From assembly GCA_945861275.1 (NCBI GenBank), contig CAMATZ010000002.1:136300-200299 (forward strand): 64,000 nucleotides of DNA, in the 5' to 3' direction. The notes beneath the pieces were generated by a model that did not search any database, was not told where the DNA came from, and was given only the letters and a program-made list of their open reading frames with translations. Every line of letters begins with the position of its first letter. Within the stretch, counting starts at the first letter, position 1. Positions 10,748 to 22,417 of this stretch are shown piece by piece. The DNA comes from Bordetella parapertussis (GTDB lineage: Bacteria > Pseudomonadota > Gammaproteobacteria > Burkholderiales > SG8-41). The translations under genes were made by a program, and so were the position numbers.

Positions 10748-12484
10748 TTACATTTTTTCGGGCGCAGAAACACCCAACAGCGCGAGACCATTCGCGATCA
10801 CCTGCCGTGTAGCGCCGGCCAGCGCGAGCCGCGCGTCGCGCGCGGCGGCAGCGTCCGCCAAAAAACGCACCTGGTTGTAATAACTGTGGAACAGCGCGGC
10901 GAGATCCTTCAGATAAAACGCAATCAGATGCGGCGATAATTCGCGCGCGGCGATGGCCACCAGTTCGGGATACTCCGCAAGTTTTTGCAGCAACACCAAC
11001 TCGGCATCCGAATCCAGCGGCGACAGGTCGGCGTGGGCAAGTGCAGCGGCATCCCCGCCCCACTGCGCATACACACTGCATACCCGCGCATGCGCGTACT
11101 GAATGTAGTACACCGGATTTTCATTGCTGCGCGATTTCGCCAGATCAACATCGAAATCCAGATGCTGATCGCTTTTGCGCAGCACATAAAAAAAGCGCGT
11201 GGCGTCGGCGCCCACTTCCTCGCGCAACTCGCGCAGCGTGACAAAATCGCCGGAGCGTTTGCCCATCGCGACTTTCTCGCCGCCGCGATACAACACGGCA
11301 AATTGCACCAGTGTCACCGTGAGTTTGTCCGGGTCCGCGCCCAGCGCCTTCAAGGCGCCCTTTACGCGCGCGATGTAGCCGTGGTGATCGGCGCCCCACA
11401 CATCGATCACGCGATCGTAGCCGCGCGCGATTTTGTTCAAATGATAGGCGATGTCCGACGCGAAATAAGTGTTATGCCCGTTCTCGCGGCGCAACACACG
11501 GTCTTTTTCGTCGCCAAAGGCGGTGGAGCGAAACCACACCGCGCCGTCTTTTTCATAGAGGTGACCGGCGCTTTGCAGAGACGCCATTGCACGTGTTACC
11601 TCGCCGCTGTCGTGCAGCGACTGCTCCGAAACCCAGTGCTCGTAGGTTACGCCAAACCGCGCCAGATCGTCGCGTTGATCCGCCAGCATGGCCGCCAGTG
11701 CAAACTGGTGCAGCAGGCGCCAATTTTCGCCCAGCGACTGTTTTGCGCGCGCGATCAGCGCATCCAGCGCCGCATCGGCGTCGTCGCCCGCTGCGGGCGC
11801 GGCGGTGGCAAACGCGCGCTGAAACTGCTCGCCATGCGCGGTGTCGAGCTCGCGCGCGATGTCGCGAACATAGTCGCCGCGATAGCCGTCGGCCGGAAAC
11901 GCCACTGCCGCGCCGCGCGCCTCGAGATAGCGCAGCCACACCGACGCCGCAAGGATATCCATCTGCCGGCCCGCGTCGTTGATGTAAAACTCACGCGTCA
12001 CCTCATGCCCGGTGGCGCTCAGCACGTTGGCGAGACACGCGCCATAGGCAGCGCCCCGCCCGTGGCCCACGTGCAGCGGGCCGGTGGGATTGGCCGAGAC
12101 AAATTCGATTTGCACTTTGTGCTTTGCGCCAAAGGTGCTTTCGCCGAATTGCGAACCTAACGTAAGTATTTGATTTACAACACTTTGTTTGTAAGCGCGC
12201 TTGAGAAACAAATTGATAAAACCCGCGCCCGCAATCTCGGCTTTGTCGAGCAGCGGTGACGCCGGTAAATTCGCCACCAGCCTTTCGGCAATATCGCGTG
12301 GCTTCGCGCGCAGTGCCTTGGCCAGCTGCATCGCCACGTTGCACGAAAAATCGCCGTGCTGAGCTTGCTTGGGGCGCTCAAGGGTAATGGTCACGCCAGT
12401 GGTGTCTGGCGCGGTGGTTTTGAGTGCGCTGATCAGCACATCAAGGATCGCTGCTTTAGCGTCGGTGGTGTATGCGGTGCCCAT
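10748..12484 (-). CDS. argS: Arginyl-tRNA synthetase
   Basis: 578 residues, a normal class I ArgRS. The N-terminal Add-1 domain precedes the HIGH-type motif HVGH in NPTGPLHVGHGRG. The KMSKS region is MGKRSG, the usual weakened form in ArgRS. The C-terminal anticodon-binding helices end with LGVSAPEKM. It charges tRNA-Arg in the cytoplasm. The start is ATG at 12482-12484. Bases 12161-12182 inside the gene are strikingly AT-rich and encode VVNQILTLGS, matching a motif that recurs across the window; the frame is not disturbed. Confidence 0.96.
   Translation of the reverse strand: MGTAYTTDAKAAILDVLISALKTTAPDTTGVTITLERPKQAQHGDFSCNVAMQLAKALRAKPRDIAERLVANLPASPLLDKAEIAGAGFINLFLKRAYKQSVVNQILTLGSQFGESTFGAKHKVQIEFVSANPTGPLHVGHGRGAAYGACLANVLSATGHEVTREFYINDAGRQMDILAASVWLRYLEARGAAVAFPADGYRGDYVRDIARELDTAHGEQFQRAFATAAPAAGDDADAALDALIARAKQSLGENWRLLHQFALAAMLADQRDDLARFGVTYEHWVSEQSLHDSGEVTRAMASLQSAGHLYEKDGAVWFRSTAFGDEKDRVLRRENGHNTYFASDIAYHLNKIARGYDRVIDVWGADHHGYIARVKGALKALGADPDKLTVTLVQFAVLYRGGEKVAMGKRSGDFVTLRELREEVGADATRFFYVLRKSDQHLDFDVDLAKSRSNENPVYYIQYAHARVCSVYAQWGGDAAALAHADLSPLDSDAELVLLQKLAEYPELVAIAARELSPHLIAFYLKDLAALFHSYYNQVRFLADAAAARDARLALAGATRQVIANGLALLGVSAPEKM
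12161..12182 (-). repeat. AT-rich dispersed motif inside argS
   Basis: On the minus strand GTAAATCAAATACTTACG, in frame, encoding part of VNQILT with the rare-looking codons ATA and CTT. The core matches intergenic copies at 984 and 17457. Confidence 0.5.
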
Positions 12485-12578
12485 GCAAGTCGGCTACACC
12501 CCATTCAGCGCCTGGGGCGAAAAGTCCTTTAAAAACAAATGATTCTACCATGGCGAACACGTTCGTAGCGCGCGCAGC

Positions 12579-14771
12579 CTAGAGTTCCAGCGGATCCACA
12601 TCGATAGACCAGCGCGCGAGTGCTGCGCGCTTTTCGGTCAACGCCGAGCACCATGCCGCTAGAAACCGCTGCAAGCGATTGCGGCTGGATGACTGCACCA
12701 GCAGTTGCGCGCGTTCGCGGCCCGCCAGTCGCATCATGCCCGCAGGCACCGGATCGTAAATCGTCACCGCGTCATCAATGCCGCGACCGAGTGCGGCAGC
12801 GTGCGTCAGCCACTGTATGGCGGTTTCGAGTTTGGGTGCTTCGGCGCGCAGCAACGCTTGATATTGAAACGGCGGAAAGCCCGCTGCACGGCGCTCTTTC
12901 AGCAAGGTGCCGGCGAAGTGCGCGTAGTTCTGATCGCGCAGCGCCGCGTAGAGCGGGTGATCGGGAAAATCCGTCTGAATCAACACATCGCCCTGGACCG
13001 TCCCGCGTCCGGCGCGCCCCGCCACTTGCGTGAGCAGCGCATACAGTTTTTCAGGCGCACGAAAATCCGTGCTGTAGAGCAGACTGTCGGCGTTGATCAC
13101 GCCCACCAGGGACAGGCCCGGAAAATCATGCCCCTTGGCGAGGATTTGCGTGCCGACGAGGATATCGACTTCACGCGCTTCGATGCGCGTGCGCATGCCG
13201 CGCCATGCGTTGCGATTGCGCGTGCTGTCGCGATCGATGCGCAGCACCCGCGCCGTCGGAAAGTGCGCCGCCAGCGCCGCTTCAACTCTTTGCGTGCCCT
13301 GCCCCATCGGTGACAAATCAGCGTTGCCGCAGTCCGGGCATGCCAGCGGCGCCGGCGCTTGATAGCCGCAATGATGACAATGCAACTGGCGATCACGCAT
13401 GTGCAAAACCAGCCGTGCGCTGCAACGGTGGCATCCGGAAACCCAGCCGCAATCGTGGCACAGCAGCACCGGCGCGAAGCCGCGGCGGTTGATGAAAATC
13501 AGCACTTGCTCACGTGCCGCCAGCCGCCGTTGGATGGCGGCGATTAACGCCGGCGCCAACCCGTCTTGCAGTTGAACGTCGCGCGTGGCCACGCAATGGA
13601 TGCGCGGCGGGGTGTTGTTAATGCGGTTGGGCAGAAGAGTGAGGGCGTAGCGCGCGGTTGTCGCGTTATGCCAGGTTTCCAGCGACGGCGTGGCAGAGCC
13701 CAGGACTATGGGCACGCCACGCTGGCGTGCGCGCACCACGGCCAGGTCACGCGCGGAGTAGCGAAAACCGTCGCTTTGCTTGAACGAGGCATCATGTTCT
13801 TCATCCACCACAATCAGTCCCAACTGCGGCAGCGGCGCAAACACCGCCAACCGCGTGCCCAGCACGATACGTGCAGCACCCGACTGCGCGGCAATCCAGT
13901 GCTTGAGGCGCTCGGTTTCGTTAAGGCCGCTGTGCAGGCTGACCACTTCGAGGTGCGGAAAACGCCCTCGCACCGTGGCTTCAAGTTGTGGCGTGAGCGA
14001 AATTTCGGGCACCAGCAGCAGCGCTTGACGGCCGTTTTTTAATACCGCATCGATGGTGCGCAAATAGACTTCAGTCTTGCCGCTGCCGGTGACGCCCAGC
14101 AGCAAGTGCGTTTTGAACGCCGATAAATCCGCGCACAGAGCTGCGACGGCAACACGCTGATCTGGCGTAAGCACTGGCAAAAGCGGCGAAATCGCAACTT
14201 CAGCCGCGCCGGGCGCTGTTCGGAGTGACCCCTCACACTGTATTACATATCCTATTGTAACTAGTTGTTTTAGAACGGATATTGCAGTAGGAGCGCAGGC
14301 GCGTATGGCGCCTAGTCCAAGCGCTTTTTGCGCCTGAAACAATGCCAACAAGCGACGCTGAGTGGGCGCTCGCTTTGATAAGCTGTCGATAACTATGGCG
14401 GCACCTGCGTCGGTCAGCCTGTAGTGCATGAGCGCCGCCGCCGGATGCCGCCGCACGCGTCGCAGCCCCGCCGGCAATGCGCTCATCACCACCGCGCCGA
14501 GCGGATGATGGTAGTACTCGGCGGCAAACCGCATAAGTTGAAGGTCATCTGCGGAAAACCCCGGCGCCTCCCGCAGTATTTTTGAAATGGGTTTCAGTCG
14601 CGATTTGGCGAGCGGGCTGCTATCGGCAAGCGCCAATATCACGCCAACCGCGTTGCGTTTGCCAAAAGGCGCCAACACCCGTACGCCGATGTCCTCCACG
14701 GTTGCAGCGTCACAGCGGTAATCGAACAGCGTAGCCAGCGGTACGTCAAAACCGACGCGGACGATTTTCAT
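12579..14771 (-). CDS. priA: Primosomal protein N', replication restart helicase
   Basis: 730 residues, the usual PriA length. The N-terminal fork-binding domain (MKIVRVGFDVPLATLFDYRC) is followed by a superfamily 2 helicase core with Walker A GVTGSGKT at 226-233 and the DEEH box in VVDEEHDASFKQ. Two clusters of paired cysteines (CHDCGWVSGCHRC, then CHHCGY and CPDCG) form the zinc-binding site between the helicase lobes. The enzyme reloads the replisome at collapsed forks. It lies 70 bp downstream of hemE, a common betaproteobacterial neighbourhood. Codons near 14240-14270 are unusually AT-rich. Confidence 0.96.
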   Translation of the reverse strand: MKIVRVGFDVPLATLFDYRCDAATVEDIGVRVLAPFGKRNAVGVILALADSSPLAKSRLKPISKILREAPGFSADDLQLMRFAAEYYHHPLGAVVMSALPAGLRRVRRHPAAALMHYRLTDAGAAIVIDSLSKRAPTQRRLLALFQAQKALGLGAIRACAPTAISVLKQLVTIGYVIQCEGSLRTAPGAAEVAISPLLPVLTPDQRVAVAALCADLSAFKTHLLLGVTGSGKTEVYLRTIDAVLKNGRQALLLVPEISLTPQLEATVRGRFPHLEVVSLHSGLNETERLKHWIAAQSGAARIVLGTRLAVFAPLPQLGLIVVDEEHDASFKQSDGFRYSARDLAVVRARQRGVPIVLGSATPSLETWHNATTARYALTLLPNRINNTPPRIHCVATRDVQLQDGLAPALIAAIQRRLAAREQVLIFINRRGFAPVLLCHDCGWVSGCHRCSARLVLHMRDRQLHCHHCGYQAPAPLACPDCGNADLSPMGQGTQRVEAALAAHFPTARVLRIDRDSTRNRNAWRGMRTRIEAREVDILVGTQILAKGHDFPGLSLVGVINADSLLYSTDFRAPEKLYALLTQVAGRAGRGTVQGDVLIQTDFPDHPLYAALRDQNYAHFAGTLLKERRAAGFPPFQYQALLRAEAPKLETAIQWLTHAAALGRGIDDAVTIYDPVPAGMMRLAGRERAQLLVQSSSRNRLQRFLAAWCSALTEKRAALARWSIDVDPLEL

Positions 14772-14841
14772 GGTGACAGGGAGCGAAACCGCCGCAAGTT
14801 AGCGCTGACCGTTGAACGCAGGCTGGAGTGGATGTTTCAGG

Positions 14842-15912
14842 TCAGGCCGCGGTGTGGTAGGCGCGGCTCAGATCATGCACCGCGTCCACCAGTGCGCCCA
14901 CGTGATCCGGGGTGGTGAACTGCGACACCCCGTGGCCGAGGTTGAATACATGCCCCGTGCCCTGCCCGTAAGACGCCAGCACCTTTGCTACCTGCGCGCT
15001 AATTTGCTGCGGCTGCGCAAACAAAGCCATCGGGTCGAGATTGCCTTGCAAAGCGACTTTGGCGCCGACGCGCGCGCGCGCCTCGCCGATATCGCAAGTC
15101 CAATCGAGGCCCACCGCGTCGCAGCCGCTGGCGGCAATAGCTTCCAGCCACAAGCCGCCGCCCTTGGTGAATACGATGCTCGGCACCCGCTCGCCATCAC
15201 GCTCGCGCGTAAGCCCGGCGACGATGCGCTGGATGTAAGTGAGCGAAAACTCACGATACGCCGCCGCGCTGAGCGAGCCGCCCCAGGTGTCGAAAATCAT
15301 TACCGCTTGCGCGCCGGCTTCGATCTGCGCGTTCAGGTACGCCGTTACCGCGCGTGCGTTGATGTCGAGTATGTGATGCAGCAGATCAGGCCGCTCGTAG
15401 AGCATGGTTTTGACGGTGCGAAAGTCAACGCTGCCGCCGCCCTCGACCATGTAACACGCCAGCGTGTAGGGGCTGCCGGAAAAACCGATCAGCGGTACGC
15501 TGCCATCAAGCGCCCGGCGGATTTGCGTGACCGCATCGAGCACATAGCGCAAATGCTCGCCGGGATCGGGCACGGAAAGATTACGAATCTCCCACTCTTC
15601 CCGCAGCGGACGTTCAAACTTTGGGCCCTCGCCTTCGGCGAAATACAGTCCCAGACCCATGGCGTCGGGGACGGTGAGAATATCTGAAAACAGAATCGCG
15701 GCATCGAGCGCAAAACGCGCCAGGGGCTGCAACGTAACTTCGGTGGCGTAGTCGGGGTTTTTCGCGAGGCCGAGAAAACTGCCGGCACGGCGGCGCGTTT
15801 CGTTGTACTCGGGCAGATAACGCCCTGCCTGACGCATGATCCATACCGGCGTGTAGGGAGTTGGCTGGCGCAGCAGGGCGCGCAGGAAGGTGTCGTTTTT
15901 GGGAAGGGACAT
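14842..15912 (-). CDS. hemE: Uroporphyrinogen III decarboxylase
   Basis: 356 residues from ATG 15912. This start gives [17 protein letters not shown], the normal N-terminus; a longer frame reaches 15984 but adds non-conserved sequence. Signature 1 [15 protein letters not shown] contains the active-site Arg residues, and the second signature [16 protein letters not shown] follows. The enzyme decarboxylates uroporphyrinogen III to coproporphyrinogen III in cytoplasmic heme synthesis. The 118 bp between it and gltD contain two strong hairpins. No good Shine-Dalgarno is visible before the start. Confidence 0.95.
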   Translation of the reverse strand: MSLPKNDTFLRALLRQPTPYTPVWIMRQAGRYLPEYNETRRRAGSFLGLAKNPDYATEVTLQPLARFALDAAILFSDILTVPDAMGLGLYFAEGEGPKFERPLREEWEIRNLSVPDPGEHLRYVLDAVTQIRRALDGSVPLIGFSGSPYTLACYMVEGGGSVDFRTVKTMLYERPDLLHHILDINARAVTAYLNAQIEAGAQAVMIFDTWGGSLSAAAYREFSLTYIQRIVAGLTRERDGERVPSIVFTKGGGLWLEAIAASGCDAVGLDWTCDIGEARARVGAKVALQGNLDPMALFAQPQQISAQVAKVLASYGQGTGHVFNLGHGVSQFTTPDHVGALVDAVHDLSRAYHTAA

Positions 15913-15968
15913 TTGATGTGCCACTGCAATTATTTCGCGGGCGGCAAGCCCGCTCCGTGAGGAGGTAA

Positions 15969-16056
15969 CGGGGGGCGGCGGCACGCCCCCTGTTCGTGTT
16001 ATGCCCGAAGGGGGACGGACCTACCGCGCATCAGCGCGGTAGGTCCGTAGCCCCCA
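15969..16056. repeat. Paired hairpins at the gltD/hemE junction
   Basis: A perfect 15-bp stem ACGGACCTACCGCGC with its complement spans 16015-16048 around a 4-base loop; flanking GGGG and CCCCC runs extend it after a 2-base bulge. It overlaps the last codons and the stop of gltD. A second, smaller GC hairpin lies at about 15970-15990. There is no T-tract, so this is a REP-like or attenuating structure rather than a standard terminator. Confidence 0.8.
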
Positions 16057-17449
16057 TCAAAAATTCATCCACCGCGCGCGCGCACTGCCGCCCTTCGCGA
16101 ATTGCCCACACCACCAGCGACTGCCCGCGGCGCATGTCTCCGGCGGCAAATACCTTCGCCACCGAGGTTTGATATTTCTCCGTGTCCGCTTTCACATTGC
16201 TGCGCGCGTCCGTTTCAACGCCGAGCTCTTCAAGCAGGCCTTTTTGCGTCGGACCGAGAAAGCCCATGGACAGCAGCACCAAGTCCGCAGGCATTTCGAA
16301 TTCGGAGCCAGGCACTTCAATCATCTTGCCGTCTTGCCATTGCAGCCGCACCGCTTTAAGCGCTTTGACCCGGCCATTCTCGCCGACGAAGGATTTGGTC
16401 GCCACCGACCAATCGCGCATTGCGCCCTCCTCATGCGACGAGGAGGTGCGCAAACGCGTCGGCCAATACGGCCATACCGGATTGCGCTGCGTAGCGTCGG
16501 GTTTTCCCAGCAACTCGAATTGCGCGATGGATTTCGCACCGTGGCGATTGGATGTGCCTACGCAGTCGGAACCGGTGTCGCCACCACCGATCACCACCAC
16601 ATGTTTGCCGGTGGCCATGATTTGACCGGCGACCTTGTCGCCGGCAACCACTTTGTTTTGCTGCGGCAAAAACTCCATCGCGTAATGCACGCCTTGCAAC
16701 TCGCGGCCCGGCACCGGCAGATCGCGTGGGCGCTCGGCGCCGCCCGACAGCACAAGCGCATCAAATTCCGCCAGCAGCTTGCGTGCGGGAACATTGCCGC
16801 CAATCTCCTGATTAACGCGGAACACCACACCTTCGGCTGTCATCTGCTCGATACGCCGGTCGATGAAATGTTTTTCCATCTTGAAATCGGGAATGCCGTA
16901 ACGCAGCAGGCCGCCGATACGATCATTTTTTTCGAACAGCACTACGTCGTGTCCCGCGCGCGCAAGCTGCTGCGCGCACGCCATGCCCGCCGGGCCGGAG
17001 CCGATTACCGCGACGCGTTTGCCGGATTTTTGCGGCGGTGGCTGCGGCGCCACCCAGCCGTTTTCCCAGCCCTTGTCGATGATCGCGTGCTCGATGGATT
17101 TGATGCCTACCGGGTCGGCGTTGATGCGCAGGGTGCAGGCTTCTTCGCACGGCGCCGGGCACACACGCCCGGTGAACTCCGGAAAATTATTGGTGGAGTG
17201 CAGCGTGTCCAGCGCGGCCCGCCAGTCCTGTTTGTAAACGAGATCGTTCCAGTCGGGAATGATGTTATTGATCGGGCAGCCGCTCATGCAAAACGGCGTG
17301 CCGCAATCCATGCAGCGCGCACCCTGCACGCCGGCCTGCTCGTCGCTCAAATGGCCGACGAACTCGCGGTAATGCCTGGTGCGCGTGCTTTTGTCTTCGG
17401 CCGCTTCCGTTAGCCGCTCGTATTCGAGAAATCCGGTGACTTTACCCAT
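16031..17449 (-). CDS. gltD: Glutamate synthase, small (beta) subunit
   Basis: 472 residues. It feeds NADPH electrons through FAD and iron-sulfur clusters to GltB for conversion of glutamine and 2-oxoglutarate to glutamate. The N-terminal cysteines [13 protein letters not shown] and CPAPCEEAC bind [4Fe-4S] centres. Two dinucleotide motifs follow: [11 protein letters not shown] for FAD and [11 protein letters not shown] for NADPH. It starts at ATG 17449, 23 bp after the gltB stop, so the gltB-gltD operon is intact. The last residues (MGATDLPR) are encoded within a perfect hairpin. Confidence 0.96.
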   Translation of the reverse strand: MGKVTGFLEYERLTEAAEDKSTRTRHYREFVGHLSDEQAGVQGARCMDCGTPFCMSGCPINNIIPDWNDLVYKQDWRAALDTLHSTNNFPEFTGRVCPAPCEEACTLRINADPVGIKSIEHAIIDKGWENGWVAPQPPPQKSGKRVAVIGSGPAGMACAQQLARAGHDVVLFEKNDRIGGLLRYGIPDFKMEKHFIDRRIEQMTAEGVVFRVNQEIGGNVPARKLLAEFDALVLSGGAERPRDLPVPGRELQGVHYAMEFLPQQNKVVAGDKVAGQIMATGKHVVVIGGGDTGSDCVGTSNRHGAKSIAQFELLGKPDATQRNPVWPYWPTRLRTSSSHEEGAMRDWSVATKSFVGENGRVKALKAVRLQWQDGKMIEVPGSEFEMPADLVLLSMGFLGPTQKGLLEELGVETDARSNVKADTEKYQTSVAKVFAAGDMRRGQSLVVWAIREGRQCARAVDEFLMGATDLPR

Positions 17450-17456
17450 TGCGGTC

Positions 17457-17475
17457 TTAAATAAGTATTTGATTA
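17457..17475 (-). repeat. AT-rich dispersed motif between gltB and gltD
   Basis: On the minus strand GTAATCAAATACTTATTTAA begins at the gltB stop and ends just before the gltD start. It includes the core TCAAATACTTA also seen in argS. Confidence 0.5.
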
Positions 17476-20400
17476 CGCAGCAATTTTTTTGCCGCTATTG
17501 GCATTGCGAGCCATCTCGCTGAGAGCGCGCCGGTATTCGTGCGGGAATACTTTCATGAACTTTGCGCGCTCAGCCGGCCAGTTATCGAGGATCGCTTTCG
17601 CGCGCACGCTGCCGGTGTTGCAGACGTGCGCTTCGATCATTTGCTTCACCACCGCTTCGTCGCTCATGCCGCGATGCCACAATTCGTGCGCGACTTTGGC
17701 GTCCTGCTCCTGCTCGCTAAGCAGCGGCTCGAGCTTCACCATCGCCGCGTTGCAGTACGCTTCGAACACGCCGCTCTCGTTATAAACATACGCGATGCCG
17801 CCCGACATGCCGGCGGCGAAATTGCGCCCGGTCATGCCCAGCACAACAATCGTGCCGCCCGTCATGTATTCGCAACCGTGGTCGCCCACGCCTTCAACTA
17901 CCGCGTGCGCGCCGGAGTTACGCACCGCGAAACGTTCGCCCGCAACGCCGCGAAAATACGCTTCGCCTTCAATCGCGCCATACAGCACGGCGTTGCCGGT
18001 GATGATGTTTTCCGTAGGATCGCCCTTGAACTTTGGCGACGGTTGCACGCATATGCGACCGCCCGACAGGCCCTTGCCGGCATAGTCGTTGGTGTCGCCG
18101 ATTAAATCGAGCGTTACGCCGCGCGCAAGAAACGCGCCGAAACTTTGCCCGGCGGAACCGGCGAAGCGCACGTGGATGGTGTCATCGGGCAGGCCCGCGT
18201 GCAGATAACGCTTGGCGATTTCGTGTGACAGCATGGTGCCGACGGTGCGATTGATGTTGCGGATCGGCATGTCGATCGCGACTTTTTCGCGGCGCGTCAG
18301 CGCAGGTTGCGCCAGTTCGATCAGCCGCATATCCAGCGCCTTGTCGAGGCCGTGGTCCTGCGTTTCGCAGTGGAAGCGCGGGACTTCCGGCCCGATTTTT
18401 GGTTGCGCAAAAATGCGCGAGAAATCGAGGCTCAGCGCTTTCCAGTGCACGATGCCTTTTTGCGTGTCGAGCAGATCGGCACGGCCGATAAGGTCGTTAA
18501 ACTTGCGCACCCCGAGTTGCGCCATCAGCTCACGGATTTCTTCGGCGATAAAGAAGAAAAAATTGATTACGTGCTCGGGTTTGCCGGCGAATTTCTTGCG
18601 CAGCACCGGGTCTTGCGTCGCCACGCCCACCGGGCAGGTGTTGAGATGGCACTTGCGCATCATGATGCAGCCCTGCGTCACCAGCGGCGCGGTGGCGAAC
18701 CCAAACTCATCGGCGCCGAGCAAGGCGCCTATCACCACGTCGCGGCCGGTTTTTATCTGGCCGTCCACCTGCACGGCGATGCGGCCGCGCAGTTTGTTGA
18801 GCACCAGCGTCTGCTGTGTCTCGGCAAGGCCGAGTTCCCACGGCGTGCCGGCGTGCTTGATCGAAGACCACGGGCTCGCGCCCGTGCCCCCGTCGTGGCC
18901 GGAAATGGTGACGTGATCCGCTTTGGCCTTGGCCACGCCGGCCGCCACCGTGCCCACGCCGATTTCCGACACCAGCTTGACGCTGATAGACGCGCCGGGA
19001 TTGCCGTTTTTAAGATCGTGTATCAGCTGCGCGAGGTCTTCAATCGAATAAATGTCGTGGTGCGGCGGCGGTGAAATCAACTCCACGCCGGGCGTCGAGT
19101 AACGCAGCTCGGCAATGTACTCGGACACCTTTTTGCCCGGCAACTGGCCGCCTTCGCCGGGCTTGGCGCCCTGCGCCATTTTGATCTGGATTTGCTCCGC
19201 GCTGGCGAGGTACTCGGTGGTGACACCGAATCGTCCGGATGCGACTTGCTTGATTTTCGATTTCAGCGAGTCGCCTTCGCGGATCTCGGTGTAGTTTTCC
19301 ACGCGCGTGGCGCCCAGCTTCGATTGCAGCGTTTCGCCCGCCTTGACCGGCGCGAAACGGTTACGGTCTTCGCCGCCTTCGCCGGTGTTGGATTTACCGC
19401 CGATGCGGTTCATCGCAATCGCCAGCGAGGTGTGCGCCTCGGTGGAAATCGAGCCCAGCGACATGGCGCCGGTGGAGAAGCGCTTGACGATATCCGCAGC
19501 GGATTCCACTTCTTCTATCGGCGCCGGCGTACAAAGCGCGAACTTGAATTCAAACAGGCCGCGGAACGTCATGTGCCGCTGCGACTGATCGTTGATGATC
19601 TGCGTGTATTCCTTAAAGCTGGCATAGCTCTTTTGGCGCGTCGCGTGCTGAAGCTTGGCGATGGCGTCCGGCGTCCACATGTGTTCTTCGCCGCGCACGC
19701 GCCACGCGTACTCACCACCCGCGTCGAGCGCGCCCGCGAGCACCGGGTCGTTGCTGAACGCTGCGCGATGCGAGCGTATCGCTTCTTCGGCGACGCGGAA
19801 CAAGCCTATGCCTTCGATGTTTGAGGTGGTGCCGGTGAAATACTTGTCCACCAGCGCTTTCGCCAGCCCGACAGCCTCAAAAATCTGCGCGCCGGTGTAA
19901 GACATGTAGGTCGAGATGCCCATTTTGGACATGACTTTGCGCAGGCCCTTGCCGATGGCCTTGACGAAATTCTTGATGGCTTTTTTGCCATCGACATCCG
20001 CGCCGAGCAGCTTGCGGTCGGCGAGATCCAGCAACGTTTCCATCGCCAGATAAGGATGCACCGCCTCCGCGCCGTAGCCGCCGAGCAGGGCAAAATGGTG
20101 CACTTCGCGCGCACTGCCGGTTTCAACCACCAGGCCGGCGCTGGTGCGCAGACCCTTGTCGACCAAATGTTGATGTATGGCCGATAGCGCCAGCAACGCA
20201 GGGATCGCCACCTGGTCGCGATTGACCTTGCGGTCGGACAGAATAATGATCGAATAACCCGTACGCACCGCGTCTTCGGCCTGTGCGGCGAGGCTTGCAA
20301 GCCGCGCTTCAATGGCCTCGTTGCCCCAGGCCAGCGGGTAGATAATTTCGAGCTCGCACGATTTGAATTTGCCATCGGTATAGCGGTCGATGTGACGGAT

Positions 20401-22170
20401 TTTCTCCATCTCGAAAAAATCGATCACCGGCTGGCTAACTTCCAGGCGTATCGGTGGATTGTTTTCGTCGATGCCAAGCAGGTTAGGCTTCGGGCCGATG
20501 AACGACACCAGTGAGGTCACCAGCTCCTCGCGAATCGGATCGATCGGCGGATTGGTCACTTGCGCAAACAACTGCTTGAAGTAGTGATATAACGTCTTGT
20601 TTTTATTGGATAAAACGGCCATCGGCGAATCGTTGCCCATGGAGCCGATAGGCTCTTCACCGTTTAAAGCCATCGGCGTTAACAGAAACTTGAGTTCTTC
20701 CTGCGTCCAGCCGAACGCCTGCTGGCGGTCGAGCAAGCGCACCTCGCTGCGCACCGGCTGCGCTTTGTCGGTTTCAACCTCATCGAGTTTTACGCGTATG
20801 CGGTCTATCCACTCCGCATAGGGCTTGGCCGAGGCGAGAGACTCCTTCAATTCCTGATCGTCGATGATGCGGCCTTTTTCGAGATCGACGAGGAACATTT
20901 TGCCGGGCTGCAGGCGCCACTTTTTGATGATTTTTTCTTCGGGTATCTGCAGACAGCCGCATTCCGAACCCATCACCACCAGATCATCGCTGGTGACGAT
21001 GTAGCGCGCAGGACGCAGGCCGTTGCGATCCAGCGTCGCGCCGATCTGACGGCCGTCGGTAAATGCAATCGCGGCGGGGCCGTCCCACGGCTCCATCATC
21101 GCCGCGTGATATTCGTAAAACGCGCGGCGGCTGGCATCCATCAGGGTGTGGCCTTCCCAGGCCTCGGGAATCATCATCATCACGGCGTGCGCGATGGAAT
21201 AGCCGCTCATCACCAGCAGCTCCAGCGCGTTGTCGAAGGAGGCCGAATCGGACTGGCCGGGATAAATCAGCGGCCACAGTTTTTGCAGATCAGCGCCGAG
21301 GATGGGGCTCGAAATCGCGCCTTGCCGCGCGCGTATCCAGTTGACGTTACCGCGTAAGGTATTGATTTCGCCATTGTGTGCGATCATGCGAAACGGATGT
21401 GCCAGATCCCATGTCGGGAAGGTATTGGTCGAAAAGCGCTGGTGTATCAGCGCCAGCGCCGACACCACGCGCGGATCCTGCAAATCCTTGTAAAACACGC
21501 CAACCTGATTCGCCATCAGCATGCCCTTGTACACCACCGTGCGCGCCGAAAACGACGACACGTAATACTTGCCACCGTGCTTCAGGTGCAGAGAACGAAT
21601 GGCATGGCCGGCAGCCTTGCGCAGGATGTAAAGCTTGCGCTCCAGCGCGTCGGTCACGGTTACGCCGGGGCCGCGTTTCACAAACACCTGACGGATCACC
21701 GGCTCGATTTTCTTGACCGATTCGCCCAGATCGGTGTTGTCCACCGGCACGTCGCGCCAGCCGATCAACACCTGGCCTTCGTCTTTAATCGCGCGCTCGA
21801 TTTCGTACTCGCACGCAAAGCGCGAGGCGGGCTCGCGCGGCAAAAACACCATGCCCACGCCGTACTGGCCAAACGGTGGCAACGCGACGCCCTGCTTGGC
21901 CATTTCTTCACGGAAAAACTTGTCGGGCATCTGAATCAATATGCCCGCGCCGTCCGACGCCTTCGGATCAGCCCCCACCGCGCCGCGATGGGTGAGATTT
22001 TTCAGAATAGTCAGACCCTGCTCGATGATTTCGTGGCTTTTTTTACCCTTGATGTTCGCAACAAAGCCGACGCCGCAGGCGTCATGCTCGTTGGCGGGGT
22101 CGTACAGACCTTGTGCGCCGGGCGGATAATCCGCATTCAGGGAAGCGAAGGCGTGCAACGGGTTGTCCAC
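17473..22170 (-). CDS. gltB: Glutamate synthase, large (alpha) subunit
   Basis: About 1565 residues, the usual length. The Ntn amidotransferase domain begins at Cys32 (DACGVGF), which becomes N-terminal after propeptide removal. The central domain, the FMN-binding TIM barrel ([23 protein letters not shown]) and the 3Fe-4S ligands [15 protein letters not shown] follow, then the C-terminal beta helix ([19 protein letters not shown]). GTG at 22170 is preferred because TTGAGG stands before it; TTG at 22185 is in frame but lacks a ribosome site. It releases ammonia from glutamine and channels it to 2-oxoglutarate. The 247-bp upstream gap probably holds the promoter. Confidence 0.95.
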   Translation of the reverse strand: MDNPLHAFASLNADYPPGAQGLYDPANEHDACGVGFVANIKGKKSHEIIEQGLTILKNLTHRGAVGADPKASDGAGILIQMPDKFFREEMAKQGVALPPFGQYGVGMVFLPREPASRFACEYEIERAIKDEGQVLIGWRDVPVDNTDLGESVKKIEPVIRQVFVKRGPGVTVTDALERKLYILRKAAGHAIRSLHLKHGGKYYVSSFSARTVVYKGMLMANQVGVFYKDLQDPRVVSALALIHQRFSTNTFPTWDLAHPFRMIAHNGEINTLRGNVNWIRARQGAISSPILGADLQKLWPLIYPGQSDSASFDNALELLVMSGYSIAHAVMMMIPEAWEGHTLMDASRRAFYEYHAAMMEPWDGPAAIAFTDGRQIGATLDRNGLRPARYIVTSDDLVVMGSECGCLQIPEEKIIKKWRLQPGKMFLVDLEKGRIIDDQELKESLASAKPYAEWIDRIRVKLDEVETDKAQPVRSEVRLLDRQQAFGWTQEELKFLLTPMALNGEEPIGSMGNDSPMAVLSNKNKTLYHYFKQLFAQVTNPPIDPIREELVTSLVSFIGPKPNLLGIDENNPPIRLEVSQPVIDFFEMEKIRHIDRYTDGKFKSCELEIIYPLAWGNEAIEARLASLAAQAEDAVRTGYSIIILSDRKVNRDQVAIPALLALSAIHQHLVDKGLRTSAGLVVETGSAREVHHFALLGGYGAEAVHPYLAMETLLDLADRKLLGADVDGKKAIKNFVKAIGKGLRKVMSKMGISTYMSYTGAQIFEAVGLAKALVDKYFTGTTSNIEGIGLFRVAEEAIRSHRAAFSNDPVLAGALDAGGEYAWRVRGEEHMWTPDAIAKLQHATRQKSYASFKEYTQIINDQSQRHMTFRGLFEFKFALCTPAPIEEVESAADIVKRFSTGAMSLGSISTEAHTSLAIAMNRIGGKSNTGEGGEDRNRFAPVKAGETLQSKLGATRVENYTEIREGDSLKSKIKQVASGRFGVTTEYLASAEQIQIKMAQGAKPGEGGQLPGKKVSEYIAELRYSTPGVELISPPPHHDIYSIEDLAQLIHDLKNGNPGASISVKLVSEIGVGTVAAGVAKAKADHVTISGHDGGTGASPWSSIKHAGTPWELGLAETQQTLVLNKLRGRIAVQVDGQIKTGRDVVIGALLGADEFGFATAPLVTQGCIMMRKCHLNTCPVGVATQDPVLRKKFAGKPEHVINFFFFIAEEIRELMAQLGVRKFNDLIGRADLLDTQKGIVHWKALSLDFSRIFAQPKIGPEVPRFHCETQDHGLDKALDMRLIELAQPALTRREKVAIDMPIRNINRTVGTMLSHEIAKRYLHAGLPDDTIHVRFAGSAGQSFGAFLARGVTLDLIGDTNDYAGKGLSGGRICVQPSPKFKGDPTENIITGNAVLYGAIEGEAYFRGVAGERFAVRNSGAHAVVEGVGDHGCEYMTGGTIVVLGMTGRNFAAGMSGGIAYVYNESGVFEAYCNAAMVKLEPLLSEQEQDAKVAHELWHRGMSDEAVVKQMIEAHVCNTGSVRAKAILDNWPAERAKFMKVFPHEYRRALSEMARNANSGKKIAA

Positions 22171-22184
22171 GATAAGCCTCAACA

Positions 22185-22211
22185 AATAATAAATAAAAAC
22201 AATAACTTATG
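22185..22211 (+). repeat. AT-rich dispersed motif upstream of gltB
   Basis: Fullest copy: AATAAATAAAAACAATAACT followed by TATG, lying just upstream of gltB, which reads the other way. The rest of 22212-22417 shows no gene or clear structure. Confidence 0.6.
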
Positions 22212-22417
22212 AACATTTTATTGCGCTGCCACAGGGTGTCATGGCGAAAGCAAAAATAGCAGGGTGAAACCCTACGAGTCTACCGGTACCAAGCCCTTGC
22301 TTCAATAGAGAATTTTGACGATGGCAAGGCGCAAAATGTGCTGCGCTCTGCATCCGGTCATGGGACTCGCCAGCGAAATCGCGGTCCAACTCAGCGGTGT
22401 AAGCCGCACACGCCCGC

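Noticed and set aside
10985..12160. 391-residue open frame opposite argS
   Set aside because: Antisense shadow of a complete argS, with no start signal or recognisable domain.
16169..17413. 414-residue open frame opposite gltD
   Set aside because: Antisense to gltD; no recognisable family and atypical composition.
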